Below, piece after piece: positions 8,489 through 18,383 of a DNA stretch of 43,256 bases. The notes below the pieces were generated by a model. That model had not been told where the DNA came from and did no database searches. It saw only the letters and a list, made by a program, of their open reading frames with translations. Every line of letters begins with the position of its first letter. Positions within the stretch are counted from its first letter, which is position 1. This DNA is from an uncultured Pelagibacteraceae bacterium. GTDB lineage: Bacteria > Pseudomonadota > Alphaproteobacteria > Pelagibacterales > Pelagibacteraceae. The stretch lies in assembly GCA_902582165.1 (NCBI GenBank), contig CACHQZ010000007.1, positions 1 to 43,256 of the forward strand, read 5' to 3'. A program made the position numbers and the translations under genes.

Positions 8489-8886
8489 TAAAATATTCTA
8501 CAAATTATTTCTCCACCAACATTTTGTTTTCTTGCCTCGCTGTCGCTCATAACTCCCTTAGGTGTTGATAAAATAGCTAATCCGAGACCATTCATAACTT
8601 TTGGTATACTTGTTGCTCTTGAATACACTCTTCTTCCCGGTTTTGAAATTCTCTTTATCTCTTTAATTACAGGAAGTCCTTCAAAATATTTAAGGTTAAT
8701 TTTTAAAGTTGTTTTGTTGTTTTCTTTTTTTTCAATGAAGTAATCACTTATATATCCCTCATTTTTTAAAATTTCTAATATATTTTTTCTAAAATTTGAA
8801 GATGGAATCACAATTGAGCTGAGTGATCTTAGCTGTCCATTTCTAATTCTTGAAAACATATCTCCTATTGGATCTGTAAATGTCAT
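8488..8886 (-). CDS. rpsH: 30S ribosomal protein S8
   Basis: S8 binds the central domain of 16S rRNA early in assembly. MTFTDPIGDMFSRIRNGQ at the N terminus and SKPGRRVYSRATSIPKVMNG, then GLAILSTPKGVMSDSEAR, are the S8 hallmarks. At 132 aa it is standard. In E. coli S8 represses the spc operon by binding a site in rplE mRNA; whether that control exists here cannot be judged by eye. Confidence 0.98.
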   Translation of the reverse strand: MTFTDPIGDMFSRIRNGQLRSLSSIVIPSSNFRKNILEILKNEGYISDYFIEKKENNKTTLKINLKYFEGLPVIKEIKRISKPGRRVYSRATSIPKVMNGLGLAILSTPKGVMSDSEARKQNVGGEIICRIF

Positions 8887-8893
8887 TTTCCTC

Positions 8894-9199
8894 CTACCAG
8901 CTTGATTTTGTTACGCCAGGAATCTTTCCAGATGAGGCCATATCCCTTAACGCTATCCTTGATATTTTTAATTTTCTATACACACCGTGTGGTCTACCAG
9001 AAACTTCACAACGATTTCTTATTCTAATTTTTGCTGAGTTTTTTGGTAACTTATTAAGTTTTAATTGCGCGGCAAATCTTTCTGATAATTCCAACTTTTT
9101 ATTATTTATGATCTTTTTTAATGCTGCTCTCTTTTTAGCATATTTTTTTACCATTTTAATTCTTCTTAAATTTTTTTGAATAGCGCTGGTTTTAGCCAT
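8894..9199 (-). CDS. rpsN: 30S ribosomal protein S14 (zinc-independent form)
   Basis: S14 is a head protein near the A-site face. The length of 101 aa and the C-terminal [20 protein letters not shown] with [19 protein letters not shown] define it. It lacks the CXXC pairs of the short zinc-binding form, so it is the long C-minus type usual in Proteobacteria. It lies 7 nt after rplE and 7 nt before rpsH. Confidence 0.98.
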   Translation of the reverse strand: MAKTSAIQKNLRRIKMVKKYAKKRAALKKIINNKKLELSERFAAQLKLNKLPKNSAKIRIRNRCEVSGRPHGVYRKLKISRIALRDMASSGKIPGVTKSSW

Positions 9200-9206
9200 A
9201 ATGTCC

Positions 9207-9758
9207 TCAGTTCTTTTTATTAGTTATAGGAAAATTAAACTCCTTTAATAGTTCTAAAGTTCCCTTTTTATTTTTACTTGAAATTACTAAAGTGATGTCT
9301 AAGCCTCTTATTTTATCAACTTTATCAAAATTTACTTCTGGAAAAACAATATGCTCCTTGATTCCAAAAGAATAATTATTTGAGCTGTCAATCCCTTTTT
9401 CTGATAAGCCTCTAAAATCCTTAATTCTTGGTAAAGCTATATTTATCAATCTATCAATAAACTCATACATTCTATTAGATCTTAATGTTACCTTTACTCC
9501 GGCATTTCCTCCCTTACGTGTTTTAAAATTCGATATAGATTTCTTAAATTTCGTGATCACTGGTCTTTGACCTGAAATTAATGCCATATCATCTACACAG
9601 GCTTTAAGTTTTTTATTATCAGTTGCGTCTTCTCCCAAGCCCATGTTTAGAACAATTTTTTTAAATTTAGGAACTTCATGACGATTTTTTAATGAAAGTC
9701 TGCTCATTAAACTGGATATAATTTGTTTTTCGTAACTAATTTTTAATCTTGGTATCAT
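9207..9758 (-). CDS. rplE: 50S ribosomal protein L5
   Basis: L5 carries 5S rRNA into the central protuberance and contacts the P-site tRNA. The motifs [47 protein letters not shown] and [14 protein letters not shown] are canonical. At 183 aa it is standard. Its start overlaps the rplX stop by 4 nt (ATGA). Confidence 0.98.
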   Translation of the reverse strand: MIPRLKISYEKQIISSLMSRLSLKNRHEVPKFKKIVLNMGLGEDATDNKKLKACVDDMALISGQRPVITKFKKSISNFKTRKGGNAGVKVTLRSNRMYEFIDRLINIALPRIKDFRGLSEKGIDSSNNYSFGIKEHIVFPEVNFDKVDKIRGLDITLVISSKNKKGTLELLKEFNFPITNKKN

Positions 9759-10009
9759 TTTTTATCTACCTTTTTTTTATTATCTTTTTTTTTAAGATCT
9801 ATGTTCACTACATTTGATTGGTGTATAAAACTTTCCTTTGAAATTATTCCACCTTTATTTTCTTTAGTTGGTTTTAAATGTCTTTTCACAATTCCTACTG
9901 ACTTAACTTTAACTTTATTCAGTTTTCTACTTATTTCTAAAATTTCACCTGTTTTACCTTTGTCTTTTCCCGAAATAACTTTAACTTGTGTCCCTTTTTT
10001 TAATATCAT
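9755..10009 (-). CDS. rplX: 50S ribosomal protein L24
   Basis: L24 initiates large-subunit assembly near the 23S 5' end and borders the exit tunnel. The KOW motif is clear (KKGTQVKVISGKDKGKTGEI, residues about 4-23), followed by VGIVKRHLKPTKENKGGI. At 84 aa it is short compared with E. coli (104 aa), ending in a Lys/Asp tail. It follows rplN by one base. Confidence 0.97.
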   Translation of the reverse strand: MILKKGTQVKVISGKDKGKTGEILEISRKLNKVKVKSVGIVKRHLKPTKENKGGIISKESFIHQSNVVNIDLKKKDNKKKVDKK

Positions 10010-10010
10010 T

Positions 10011-10379
10011 TTATAATACCTCCGGAGCTAGTGAAATAATTTTAGTATGCCCTTTTGACCTTAGTTCTCTTGTAACAGGACCAAATATACGAGTGCCAAT
10101 TGGTTCACCTTTATCATCTGTTAATACAACTGCATTACTATCAAATTGAACTTTAGATCCATCGTTTCTATAAATCTCTTTCCTTGTTCTTACTACCACT
10201 GCTTTATGGACTGCACCTTTCTTAACTTTGCCTTTAGGAATAGCGTCTTTCACACTTATAACTATAATATCACCTATTGAAGCATACCTTCTCTTAGATC
10301 CGCCTAGAACTTTTATACACTCTACTCTTTTAGCTCCGGTATTATCTGCAACCATTAATTCAGTTTGAATTTGTATCAT
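10011..10379 (-). CDS. rplN: 50S ribosomal protein L14
   Basis: L14 forms intersubunit bridges with 16S r[23 protein letters not shown] and the signature [15 protein letters not shown], plus [14 protein letters not shown], identify it. At 122 aa it is one residue off the E. coli form. The ATG overlaps the rpsQ stop by one base. It begins the genes equivalent to the spc operon, but there is no leader separating it from rpsQ. Confidence 0.99.
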   Translation of the reverse strand: MIQIQTELMVADNTGAKRVECIKVLGGSKRRYASIGDIIVISVKDAIPKGKVKKGAVHKAVVVRTRKEIYRNDGSKVQFDSNAVVLTDDKGEPIGTRIFGPVTRELRSKGHTKIISLAPEVL

Positions 10380-10606
10380 TACTCAATTACCTGCCATGTT
10401 TTCTTTTTTGAAAAAGGTTTACTTTCAATTATCGAAACTTTTTCTCCCTCTTTAAATTTATTTTTTTCGTCATGTGCGTGATATTTTTTTGATCTTTTTA
10501 TTACTTTTTCATAAAAAGGGTGTTTGAATTTTCTCACTACTTCAACTACAATAGTTTTATTATTTCTTGCACTTGTAACAGTTCCTTTTAATATTTTTTT
10601 TGTCAT
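10379..10606 (-). CDS. rpsQ: 30S ribosomal protein S17
   Basis: S17 is an early-binding OB-fold protein of the small-subunit body. The core [18 protein letters not shown] and the segment [20 protein letters not shown] are diagnostic. At 75 aa it is shorter than E. coli (84 aa), mainly at the termini. It overlaps rpmC by 4 nt at its start. Confidence 0.97.
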   Translation of the reverse strand: MTKKILKGTVTSARNNKTIVVEVVRKFKHPFYEKVIKRSKKYHAHDEKNKFKEGEKVSIIESKPFSKKKTWQVIE

Positions 10607-10791
10607 TTTGAATTCTTTATTGTTGTATACAATCTAGCTATACTTTTTTTAATTTGATTATATTGAGCAGGATTATTTACCTGATTATTAATTTTCTTAA
10701 ATCTAATATTAAAAAGATCTTTTTTTAAAGCTAAAACTTTTTTTTCAGCCTGATCTTTTGTTAATTTTTTATCCTCTTTTTTCTTAGCCAT
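10603..10791 (-). CDS. rpmC: 50S ribosomal protein L29
   Basis: L29 lies beside the tunnel exit near L23 and contributes to the docking site for SRP and trigger factor. The 62-aa, two-helix protein ends in [20 protein letters not shown], the L29 signature. It overlaps the rplP stop by one base and the rpsQ start by four, typical of its slot between rplP and rpsQ. Confidence 0.96.
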   Translation of the reverse strand: MAKKKEDKKLTKDQAEKKVLALKKDLFNIRFKKINNQVNNPAQYNQIKKSIARLYTTIKNSK

Positions 10792-11195
10792 TATCTTTTA
10801 ATAAATTTTGTTTTGATTGGTAATTTAGCTGAAGCCTTATATAAAGCTTCTCTCGCAGTTTCCTCACTTACTCCATCGATCTCAAATATTATTCTACCAG
10901 GTTTTACTCTACAAGCGTAATATTCTGGAGAACCTTTTCCTTTACCCATTCTTACCTCTGTAGGTTTTTTTGAAACAGGAATGTTTGGAAATATTCTTGT
11001 CCAAACTTTTCCAGTTCTTTTCATATATCTTGTTAATGCCACTCTTGCAGCTTCAATTTGCTTTCCAATTATTCTTTCAGGCTCAATTGCTTTTAAACCA
11101 AACTGACCGTAGTTTAATTTTATGGCTCTTGAGGCCTTTCCATGAATTCTTCCTTTGAACGCTTTTCTAAACTTAGTTCTTACTGGTTGTAGCAT
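10791..11195 (-). CDS. rplP: 50S ribosomal protein L16
   Basis: L16 contacts A-site tRNA and organises the peptidyl-transferase region. The N terminus [19 protein letters not shown] is diagnostic and fixes the start. [37 protein letters not shown] and ARAAL-like C-terminal segments follow. At 134 aa it is standard. Because the start is fixed, the first 23 nt of rplP truly overlap the 3' end of rpsC in another frame. Confidence 0.98.
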   Translation of the reverse strand: MLQPVRTKFRKAFKGRIHGKASRAIKLNYGQFGLKAIEPERIIGKQIEAARVALTRYMKRTGKVWTRIFPNIPVSKKPTEVRMGKGKGSPEYYACRVKPGRIIFEIDGVSEETAREALYKASAKLPIKTKFIKR

Positions 11196-11859
11196 TTTTT
11201 ACCTTTTCTTTTTTTTCTTTTTCAACATCTTTAGCCATTAACTCGCCTTTATAAATCCAAACTTTTACTCCTATTATGCCGTATGTAGTTAATGCCTCTG
11301 CAAAACCGTAGTCTATGTCAGCTCTTAAAGTGTGAGAAGGAATACTTCCTTCTCTAAGCCACTCAGTTCTAGCTATCTCATTTCCTGCAAGCCTACCGCT
11401 TAACATTACTTTAATACCTTTAGCGTTAAGCCTCACAGCTGATTGCATTGCCCTTTTCATTGCTCTACGATATGCGACTCTTTTAACTAATTGTTGCGCA
11501 ATATTTTCTGCAACTAAATTTGAGTTTAATTCAGGTTTTTTTATCTCTTTAATGTTTACGTTGACCTCACTATCAGTGATTCTCATAATATTTTTTTTTA
11601 TTTTTTCAATATCAGCACCTTTTTTTCCAATTACGAACCCAGGTCTTGACGTATGAATTGAAACTGTACATTTTTTAGATGACCTTTCTATTATAATTTC
11701 TGAAACACCTGAATTTGTAATATTTTTCTTTATATATTTCCTTATTTTAAAATCCTCTATTAAATATCTACCAAAGTCTTTCTTCTTAGCAAACCAAGTT
11801 GAGTCCCACCCTCTATTAATACCTAATCTTAATCCAATTGGATTTATTTTTTGTCCCAT
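11173..11859 (-). CDS. rpsC: 30S ribosomal protein S3
   Basis: S3 lines the mRNA entry tunnel and has helicase-assisting basic residues. [20 protein letters not shown] at the start, the KH domain with [18 protein letters not shown], and the C-terminal domain with [19 protein letters not shown], then [10 protein letters not shown], are clear. At 228 aa it is close to E. coli (233). The last eight codons (Lys/Thr/Ser/Asn-rich) run into rplP. Confidence 0.98.
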   Translation of the reverse strand: MGQKINPIGLRLGINRGWDSTWFAKKKDFGRYLIEDFKIRKYIKKNITNSGVSEIIIERSSKKCTVSIHTSRPGFVIGKKGADIEKIKKNIMRITDSEVNVNIKEIKKPELNSNLVAENIAQQLVKRVAYRRAMKRAMQSAVRLNAKGIKVMLSGRLAGNEIARTEWLREGSIPSHTLRADIDYGFAEALTTYGIIGVKVWIYKGELMAKDVEKEKKEKVKNATTSKN

Positions 11860-12221
11860 TATTTTTTTTCCTTTTTATTTCTTTCTTCTAAAATTATTGT
11901 TAATCTACTGTATGGTTTTTTAATTGGACTAGCTCTTCCTTTTGCTCTTGGTCTAAATCTTTTCATTACGATTGATTTTCCAACATAGGCCTCTTTTACG
12001 AATAAGTTATCAATATCAAATTGATAGTTATTTTCTGCATTTGAGATGGCTGATTTAACAGTTTTTGTGACGTCTCTTGCAACTTTTTTTCTGGTAAATT
12101 CTAAATCTCTTACAGCTATATCGACTTTTTTACCCTTTATAAAATTACAAACTAAAGCCAGTTTCCTTGGACTTGATCTAATATTTTTATTTATAGCTTT
12201 TACTAAAACATTTTCAGCCAT
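11859..12221 (-). CDS. rplV: 50S ribosomal protein L22
   Basis: L22 sends a beta-hairpin into the exit tunnel, where stalling peptides and macrolides act. The helix segment [20 protein letters not shown] and the hairpin region [23 protein letters not shown] (shown in part) are canonical. At 120 aa it is slightly longer than E. coli (110). Both ends form TAATG overlaps, with rpsS upstream and rpsC downstream. Confidence 0.98.
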   Translation of the reverse strand: MAENVLVKAINKNIRSSPRKLALVCNFIKGKKVDIAVRDLEFTRKKVARDVTKTVKSAISNAENNYQFDIDNLFVKEAYVGKSIVMKRFRPRAKGRASPIKKPYSRLTIILEERNKKEKK

Positions 12222-12538
12222 TATTTTTTATCTCCGGTTGCTGGTTTACTTTCCGATGCTGCTGCAGCTGCCTTTTTGTCAGCAGGTGTATGACCTTTAA
12301 ACGTTCTTGTTGGTGCAAACTCACCAAGCTTATGTCCAACCATTTCCTCTGAAATAGTAATGGGTATAAATGTTTTACCGTTATGTATCATAAAACTGTG
12401 TCCAACAAAATCAGGTATGATCGTTGAGTTTCTTGACCATGTTTTTATAGGTTTTTTATTTGGTGTGCTCTTTAATTTATCTATCTTCTTTAACAAACTA
12501 GGATGAACAAAAGGGCCTTTCCAAACAGATCTTGTCAT
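12221..12538 (-). CDS. rpsS: 30S ribosomal protein S19
   Basis: S19 is a head protein that contacts S13 and the A-site t[21 protein letters not shown] and the signature [25 protein letters not shown] (quoted here only in part) identify it. At 105 aa it is longer than E. coli (92) because of an Ala/Lys/Ser tail after [13 protein letters not shown]. It starts one base after the rplB stop. Confidence 0.98.
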   Translation of the reverse strand: MTRSVWKGPFVHPSLLKKIDKLKSTPNKKPIKTWSRNSTIIPDFVGHSFMIHNGKTFIPITISEEMVGHKLGEFAPTRTFKGHTPADKKAAAAASESKPATGDKK

Positions 12539-12539
12539 T

Positions 12540-13373
12540 TTATTTATTCCTCTTCTTTCTTCTAGTTATAATTAACTTATCACTTCTTTTTGGTTTTCTA
12601 GTTTTTAAACCTTTGGCTGATTGTCCCCAAGGTGACACTGGACTTCTTCCTCCAGAGGTTTTACCTTCTCCACCTCCGTGCGGATGGTCAACAGGATTCA
12701 TCGCAACTCCTCTAGTTTGAGGTCTTTTTCCCCTCCATCTATTTCTTCCTGCTTTTCCTATTTTTATATTTTTTTGATCTGGATTTGATACAACTCCAAT
12801 AGTAGCCATACATGTACTGCTAACTTTTCTAGTTTCTCCTGAAGATAATTTTAGAATAGCGTAGTCATCGTCGTATCCGGATAATGTGACTGAGGATCCA
12901 GCTGATCTTGCAAGTTTACCGCCATTACCAGGTATTAACTCAACATTATGAATTGATGTACCCGGCGGTATATCTTTAAGTTCAAGTGAATTACCTAATT
13001 TAATTTCAACATTTTTTCCTGACTCAACGGTATCCCCTTTATTTAAACCTTGGGGACAAATAATATATGATTTCTCATTATCCTTATAAGTAATAAGAGC
13101 AATATACGCTGTTCTGTTAGGGTCGTATTCTATTCTATCAACAACACCAATCATATTTTTCTTTTTTCTGAAAAAATCTACTATTCTATATTTATGTTTT
13201 GAGCCTCCACCAGAGTGTCTGGATGTAATTCTTCCATTATTATTTCTCCCACCAGTAAAATTTTGTCCTTTTGTTAAAGGTTTGTAAGGTGCACCTTTCC
13301 ACAAATTACTTTTATCTATAACTACAGTACCTCTTGAGGACTTTGTGTAGGGTTTAAAAGTTTTTAATGCCAT
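12540..13373 (-). CDS. rplB: 50S ribosomal protein L2
   Basis: L2 is needed for subunit association and for the peptidyl-transferase centre. The RNA-binding OB and SH3-like folds are present, as is the C-terminal [15 protein letters not shown] motif with the conserved His, followed by [16 protein letters not shown]. At 277 aa it is standard. rplW precedes it by 3 nt. Confidence 0.99.
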   Translation of the reverse strand: MALKTFKPYTKSSRGTVVIDKSNLWKGAPYKPLTKGQNFTGGRNNNGRITSRHSGGGSKHKYRIVDFFRKKKNMIGVVDRIEYDPNRTAYIALITYKDNEKSYIICPQGLNKGDTVESGKNVEIKLGNSLELKDIPPGTSIHNVELIPGNGGKLARSAGSSVTLSGYDDDYAILKLSSGETRKVSSTCMATIGVVSNPDQKNIKIGKAGRNRWRGKRPQTRGVAMNPVDHPHGGGEGKTSGGRSPVSPWGQSAKGLKTRKPKRSDKLIITRRKKRNK

Positions 13374-13376
13374 AAT

Positions 13377-13670
13377 CTAAATTCCTGTTGTGAGGTCAAT
13401 GCTTTGACCTTTTTTAAGTGTAACTATCGCTTTTTTATAACCTGCTTTAAAAGATTTCTTTCCTTGCTTCAACTTCATTTTGGTTTTTTGATTTACAATA
13501 TTTATTTTAATTACATTTACTTTAAAAATTTTCTCTATATTTTTTTTAATTATCGTTTTATTAGCTTTACTGTGAACTTTAAAAACAGTTTTATTTTGCT
13601 CAGATAAGATTGTAGCTTTTTCTGTAATAATTGGATTTCTTATAGAGTCAATATAATTAATTTTTTTCAT
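13377..13670 (-). CDS. rplW: 50S ribosomal protein L23
   Basis: L23 at the tunnel exit is the docking site for trigger factor and SRP. IRNPIITEKATILSEQNKTV and the C-terminal QGKKSFKAGYKKAIVTLKKG define it. At 97 aa it has family length. The start lies 14 nt inside the 3' end of rplD, in a different frame. Confidence 0.97.
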   Translation of the reverse strand: MKKINYIDSIRNPIITEKATILSEQNKTVFKVHSKANKTIIKKNIEKIFKVNVIKINIVNQKTKMKLKQGKKSFKAGYKKAIVTLKKGQSIDLTTGI

Positions 13671-14292
13671 TTAAAATCCTATTTTGAATTTTTTTAATTG
13701 AAGAAGAAGTAATTATTACATTCTTATATTTAAATAAATCATAGATGTTAGTTCCTTCTTCTTTAATTAACTTTAAGTCTTTTATATTTCTTGCAGATTT
13801 ATTTATGTTTTTAATAGAATCAGTATCAGAAATTATTAATACATTAGCTAAATTATGTTTTTCAAGGAAACTATTAAATTCTTTTGTCTTTTTAATTTCT
13901 TTTTTGATATCTGCTAATATATACAAATTTTTATCAGAGGTTTTTTTAGATAATGTTTGTGCTAAAGCAAGTTTTCGTACCTTTTTATTAATTTTTTTTA
14001 CTTTATATACATTCCCTTTTGGACCGTGAGCTACTCCACCCCCAACAAAAATTGGAGCTTTCTTACTAGCATGTCTTGCTCCTCCGCTACCTTTTTGAGC
14101 AACTATTTTTCTTGTGGATCCTTTAATTTGATTTCTTTGTTTTGTTTTAGCAACTCTTGGTTTAGAATGATTTAATTGCCAGTCAATTACATATTTAATT
14201 AATTTATAATTTACCTTAAGTTTAAATACCTTATCTGAAATTTCCAGAGTCTCTTTATTTGATCCGTCAATATTTAATATAGGAAATTTCAT
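13657..14292 (-). CDS. rplD: 50S ribosomal protein L4
   Basis: L4 is an assembly initiator that reaches into the exit tunnel; in E. coli it also represses the S10 operon. The loop motif is clear: RGSTRKIVAQKGSGGARHAS-like sequence (GSTRKIVAQKGSGGARHAS, about residues 58-76) and FVGGGVAHGPKGN. At 211 aa it is somewhat longer than E. coli (201). The long S10 leader that L4 targets in E. coli does not exist here, since only 3 nt separate fusA and rpsJ. Confidence 0.98.
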   Translation of the reverse strand: MKFPILNIDGSNKETLEISDKVFKLKVNYKLIKYVIDWQLNHSKPRVAKTKQRNQIKGSTRKIVAQKGSGGARHASKKAPIFVGGGVAHGPKGNVYKVKKINKKVRKLALAQTLSKKTSDKNLYILADIKKEIKKTKEFNSFLEKHNLANVLIISDTDSIKNINKSARNIKDLKLIKEEGTNIYDLFKYKNVIITSSSIKKIQNRILNEKN

Positions 14293-14293
14293 T

Positions 14294-14998
14294 TTATTTT
14301 TTTCCTTTCTTTGCTGCAGCGGCTTTTAATCTTGCCTCATATTTTTCTTTTATTGTTTTTCTATTAATTTTTTTTATAGACTCTCTTAAATAAACTTTTG
14401 AATTCTTTGATCCAGGAATTGATCCTTTTAAATATAGAAGGCTATTTTCAATATCTGATTTTATAATTTCTAAGTTTAATATTGTTCTAAACTTATCTCC
14501 CATATGACCTGCCATTTTTTTTCCTTTAAATACTTTTCCAGGATCTTGTCTTTGACCGGTAGATCCGTGGGATCGATGAGAAACAGATACTCCATGTGAT
14601 GCTCTTAATCCTCCAAAGTTCCATCTCTTCATTACACCTGCAAAACCTTTTCCGATTGTTTTTGATCTGACATCTACAAATTTTTTATCTTTAAGTATTT
14701 CTAATCCTAATTCGTTGCCTTCTTTGTAAATCTCAATATTGTTAACTTTAAATTCTTTTAGGATTTTTTTAGGTTCTGTGTTTTTTTTAACAAAATAACC
14801 TTTCATTTGTTTTGTTAATTTTGAATTTTTAATTTTAAAAAAACCAACTTTTACAGCTTTATAACCTCTTTTATCTTCCGTAATAACATCCAGCACTCTT
14901 CCTTTTTCAACTTTTATTACTGTAACCGGCACCGATTGTCCTGTTTCCATAAACTCTCTTGTCATTCCAATTTTTGTTCCTATCAATCCAATGCTCAT
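14294..14998 (-). CDS. rplC: 50S ribosomal protein L3
   Basis: L3 binds near the 23S 3' end and reaches the peptidyl-transferase centre. [20 protein letters not shown] and the loop [20 protein letters not shown], with the Gln that PrmB methylates in E. coli, are visible. At 234 aa it is longer than E. coli (209), mostly through a Lys/Ala-rich C-terminal tail. It lies 3 nt after rpsJ. Confidence 0.98.
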   Translation of the reverse strand: MSIGLIGTKIGMTREFMETGQSVPVTVIKVEKGRVLDVITEDKRGYKAVKVGFFKIKNSKLTKQMKGYFVKKNTEPKKILKEFKVNNIEIYKEGNELGLEILKDKKFVDVRSKTIGKGFAGVMKRWNFGGLRASHGVSVSHRSHGSTGQRQDPGKVFKGKKMAGHMGDKFRTILNLEIIKSDIENSLLYLKGSIPGSKNSKVYLRESIKKINRKTIKEKYEARLKAAAAKKGKK

Positions 14999-15001
14999 AA
15001 T

Positions 15002-15310
15002 TTATATCTTTATTTCAATATCCACTCCTGAAGCTAAATCCAGTTTCATTAGTGCCTCTACAGTTTGTGGTGTTGGTTCAATTATATCAATTAAACGTTT
15101 ATGTGTTCTTGACTCAAATTGTTCTCTACTTTTTTTATCTATATGTGGAGATCTTAAAACTGTATATCTCTCTATTCTTGTCGGTAAAGGTATAGGTCCT
15201 TTCACCTGTGCTCCGGTTCTTTTAGCTGTATTAACAATTTCCTCTGTAGACAAATCTAGGATCTTGTTATCATATGCTTTCAAATGTATTCTTATGTTTT
15301 GATTTTCCAT
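15002..15310 (-). CDS. rpsJ: 30S ribosomal protein S10
   Basis: S10 is a head protein and also the NusE antitermination partner of NusB and Nus[21 protein letters not shown] and the signature [20 protein letters not shown], then [16 protein letters not shown], are canonical. At 102 aa it is standard. It starts 3 nt after fusA, joining the str and S10 gene sets with no room for tuf or for an attenuator leader. Confidence 0.99.
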   Translation of the reverse strand: MENQNIRIHLKAYDNKILDLSTEEIVNTAKRTGAQVKGPIPLPTRIERYTVLRSPHIDKKSREQFESRTHKRLIDIIEPTPQTVEALMKLDLASGVDIEIKI

Positions 15311-15313
15311 AAA

Positions 15314-17386
15314 TTAAGCTAATTTTTTTGTTACCTCATCCTGAACATTTTGAGGTACTTTATCATAATGACTAAATTGCATTGTATATTGTGCTCTCCC
15401 TTGCGTAGAAGATCTCAAATTATTTATATATCCAAACATATTTGCTAAAGGAACTACTGCATTAATAGCTGTTGCGTTTCCCCTTGGCTCTGTTGAACCA
15501 ACCTGACCTCTTCTACTATTCAGGTCACCAATTACGTCGCCCATAAACTCCTCCGGAGTAACAACTTCAACTTTCATCATTGGCTCAAGTAGCTTTAAAG
15601 TAGCTTTTTGACATGCTTCTCTAAAACACGATCTACTAGCAATCTCAAAGGCTAATACACTTGAATCGACATCGTGATGTAATCCATCTAAAATTTTTAC
15701 TTTATAGTCAATAATAGGAAACCCAGCCAAAATACCATTGTCTGAAACACTTTGAACTCCTTTTTCAACACCAGGAATAAATTCTTTTGGAATAGCACCG
15801 CCTTTAATTAAATTTTCAACTTCTCTACCTTTACCAGCCTCTAGTGGTTCAACACTCAAACGAACTTTAGCAAATTGACCCGCTCCTCCACTTTGTTTTT
15901 TGTGAATATATTCCATCTCCGCTGATCCTAAGATTGTTTCTCTATAAGCTACTTGTGGTGCACCAATATTAGCTTCTACTTTAAATTCTCTTTTCATTCT
16001 ATCAACAATAATATCTAAGTGTAATTCCCCCATTCCTTTAATTATCGTTTGTCCGGATTCTTCATCGGAAGAAACTCTGAATGATGGATCTTCTTTTGCT
16101 AATCTAGCTAGAGCCTCTCCCATTTTTTCTTGATCTCCCTTAGTTTTAGGCTCAACTGCAATTTCAATAACTGGATCTGGAAACTCCATTGGTTCTAGCA
16201 AAACTGGATTTTTGTCATCGCATAAAGTATGACCAGTGATCGTATGTTTAAGACCTGCTAATGCAACAATATCCCCTGCTGTTGCAACTTTTATATCTTC
16301 ACGACTGTTAGCATGCATTAAGAGCATTCTACCGATACGTTCTGATTTGTCTTTGGATGAATTCAAAATCGAGGTGCCAGCATTAAGTGTTCCAGAATAT
16401 ATTCTTATAAAAGTGAGCGAACCAACAAATGGGTCGTTAGCTACTTTAAAAGCTAGTGCGGAAAATTTTTCTTTTTCATCAAACTTCATTATTACTTTTT
16501 CTTCTGAACCTACTTTAGTTCCTTCAATTGAATTTAAATCACTCGGACTTGGTAAATAATCGATTACTGCGTCTAATAATGGTTGAACACCTTTGTTTTT
16601 AAATGCGGAACCAGTTAATATTGGAACGAAATTAAATGATAAAGTGCCTTTTCTTATACATTTGATTAGATCCTCCTCGGAAGGTTCTTTCCCCTCTAAA
16701 TATAATTCCATTAATTTTTCATCTTCCTCAACTGCTGTCTCAACTAATTCTTTTCTGAATTTCTTCGCTTTTTCTTTAAGATCGTTTGGAATTTCAACGT
16801 ACTCCCATTTAGCTCCTAAGTCCTCGTTTTGCCATACAACACCTTTCATTTTTACTAAATCTATTATTCCCTTTAGATCTGCCTCAGATCCAATAGGTAA
16901 TTGTACGGGTAGAGGTTTGCAACCAAGTCTATCTTTAATCATATCAACACACCTATAAAAATCTGCGCCGGTTCTATCTAATTTATTGACAAAGCAAATT
17001 CTTGGCACTTTATACTTATCAGCTTGCCTCCAAACTGTTTCAGACTGTGGTTCAACTCCTGCGACACCATCAAAAACAGCTACTGCTCCATCTAAAACTT
17101 TTAAAGATCTTTCAACTTCGATTGTAAAATCTACGTGACCAGGAGTATCAATAATATTTATTCTATGATCTCTCCAAAAACATGTTGTAGCTGCTGAAGT
17201 AATCGTAATACCTCTTTCTTGTTCTTGTTCCATCCAATCCATTGTTGCAGCTCCATCATGTACTTCACCGATCTTATGACTTTTACCAGTGTAGTATAAA
17301 ATTCTTTCTGTAGTGGTAGTTTTACCAGCATCTATATGAGCCATAATTCCAATATTTCTATATTTGTCTAAAGTATATTTACTCAT
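15314..17386 (-). CDS. fusA: Translation elongation factor G
   Basis: EF-G drives translocation and ribosome recycling by GTP hydrolysis. The GTPase motifs are [19 protein letters not shown] (G1), [12 protein letters not shown] (G2), [16 protein letters not shown] (G3) and NKLDR (G4). Domains II to V follow, including the domain IV segment VAYRETILG. At 690 aa it matches alphaproteobacterial EF-G. It sits between rpsG and rpsJ; a tuf gene, which often follows fusA, is absent. Confidence 0.99.
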   Translation of the reverse strand: MSKYTLDKYRNIGIMAHIDAGKTTTTERILYYTGKSHKIGEVHDGAATMDWMEQEQERGITITSAATTCFWRDHRINIIDTPGHVDFTIEVERSLKVLDGAVAVFDGVAGVEPQSETVWRQADKYKVPRICFVNKLDRTGADFYRCVDMIKDRLGCKPLPVQLPIGSEADLKGIIDLVKMKGVVWQNEDLGAKWEYVEIPNDLKEKAKKFRKELVETAVEEDEKLMELYLEGKEPSEEDLIKCIRKGTLSFNFVPILTGSAFKNKGVQPLLDAVIDYLPSPSDLNSIEGTKVGSEEKVIMKFDEKEKFSALAFKVANDPFVGSLTFIRIYSGTLNAGTSILNSSKDKSERIGRMLLMHANSREDIKVATAGDIVALAGLKHTITGHTLCDDKNPVLLEPMEFPDPVIEIAVEPKTKGDQEKMGEALARLAKEDPSFRVSSDEESGQTIIKGMGELHLDIIVDRMKREFKVEANIGAPQVAYRETILGSAEMEYIHKKQSGGAGQFAKVRLSVEPLEAGKGREVENLIKGGAIPKEFIPGVEKGVQSVSDNGILAGFPIIDYKVKILDGLHHDVDSSVLAFEIASRSCFREACQKATLKLLEPMMKVEVVTPEEFMGDVIGDLNSRRGQVGSTEPRGNATAINAVVPLANMFGYINNLRSSTQGRAQYTMQFSHYDKVPQNVQDEVTKKLA

Positions 17387-17389
17387 AAT

Positions 17390-17860
17390 TTACCACCTGA
17401 AATGGGCGAAAGCTTTATTAGACTCTGCCATTTTGTGTGTGTCCTCTCTTTTTTTAATTGCTGAACCTTTGTTTTGCGAAGCATCTAAGATCTCAGCATA
17501 TAATTTGTCAGCCATTGTTTTATTCTTTCTTTTTCTTGTAGCATCCATTATCCATCTCAACGCTAAAGCTTGCGCTCTTTTAGTTTTTACCTCAACAGGA
17601 ACTTGATATGTAGCTCCACCAACTCTTCTAGATCTACACTCAATATTAGGTTTGACGTTGTTTATAGCTGAATTGAATATTTTTAATGGATCATCATTAT
17701 TCTTAGTCTTAATTTTTTCTAAAGCATCATAAAGAATTTTTTCTGCGGTAGATCTTTTACCATCATACATTATTGAATTTATAAATTTTGAAATTACTTC
17801 TGAATGAAATTTTGGGTCTGGATAGATTTTTCTTACTGGTGCTTTTCTTTTTCTGGACAT
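17390..17860 (-). CDS. rpsG: 30S ribosomal protein S7
   Basis: S7 nucleates head assembly and contacts mRNA and tRNA at the E site. [20 protein letters not shown] and the signature [20 protein letters not shown], then [13 protein letters not shown], are diagnostic. At 156 aa it is the standard short form. It is 4 nt from rpsL and 3 nt from fusA, in classic str order. Confidence 0.99.
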   Translation of the reverse strand: MSRKRKAPVRKIYPDPKFHSEVISKFINSIMYDGKRSTAEKILYDALEKIKTKNNDDPLKIFNSAINNVKPNIECRSRRVGGATYQVPVEVKTKRAQALALRWIMDATRKRKNKTMADKLYAEILDASQNKGSAIKKREDTHKMAESNKAFAHFRW

Positions 17861-17864
17861 TTGA

Positions 17865-18236
17865 TTATTTTGGTTTTTTTGCTCCGTATAAAGATCTTCT
17901 TTGTTTTCGATTAGCTACACCTTGGGTATCTAAGTTACCTCTTAGTATGTGATATCTCACACCAGGCAAGTCTTTCACTCTTCCACCTCTCAATAAAACT
18001 ACTGAGTGTTCTTGTAAATTATGTCCTTCGCCTGGTATATAAGCTGTGACCTCAAAACCATTAGAAAGTCTTACTCTCGCAACTTTCCTTAAAGCCGAGT
18101 TAGGTTTTTTTGGTGTAGTGGTGTAAACTTTTACGCAGACACCTCTTTTTAAAGGTTGTTTTTCCAATGCAGGAACTTTGTTTCTTGCTATAGGTTTAAC
18201 TCTTCCTTTTTTAATCAACTGATTAATTGTAGGCAT
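17865..18236 (-). CDS. rpsL: 30S ribosomal protein S12
   Basis: S12 sits at the decoding centre and controls accuracy. [32 protein letters not shown] and [20 protein letters not shown] with [12 protein letters not shown] identify it. The Lys residues whose substitution gives streptomycin resistance are wild type, and the Asp that RimO modifies is present. At 123 aa it is standard. It is preceded by the largest gap in the block, with a promoter-like element. Confidence 0.99.
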   Translation of the reverse strand: MPTINQLIKKGRVKPIARNKVPALEKQPLKRGVCVKVYTTTPKKPNSALRKVARVRLSNGFEVTAYIPGEGHNLQEHSVVLLRGGRVKDLPGVRYHILRGNLDTQGVANRKQRRSLYGAKKPK

Positions 18237-18383
18237 AATATATATTTTGAAGTCAAAATAAGGACAGCATTTAAATTTGTTAGTGTTTAAGGTTATAAAA
18301 GACCTTACTTCTAACTTTCAAAATGTGCCGTAAACTAACATCGAATCCATAAAAGTCAATATTTTAGGGGAATTTTGTTATTA
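18237..18383 (-). promoter_or_regulatory. rpoC-rpsL intergenic region with predicted str promoter
   Basis: This 147-nt gap is the longest non-coding stretch in the ribosomal block. On the minus strand TTGACT (complement of 18354-18359) is followed at 16 nt by TAGTTT, a partial -10. A start near 18322 would give a leader of about 85 nt. The leader contains a small 6-bp hairpin (TAAGGT at 18288-18293 with ACCTTA at 18302-18307) without a T run. No rho-independent terminator follows rpoC, so read-through from rpoBC is possible. Confidence 0.45.

Noticed and set aside
18288-18307. Small hairpin in the rpoC-rpsL gap as an rpoC terminator
   Set aside because: Only six base pairs and no T run; the gap looks like a promoter and leader rather than a terminator.
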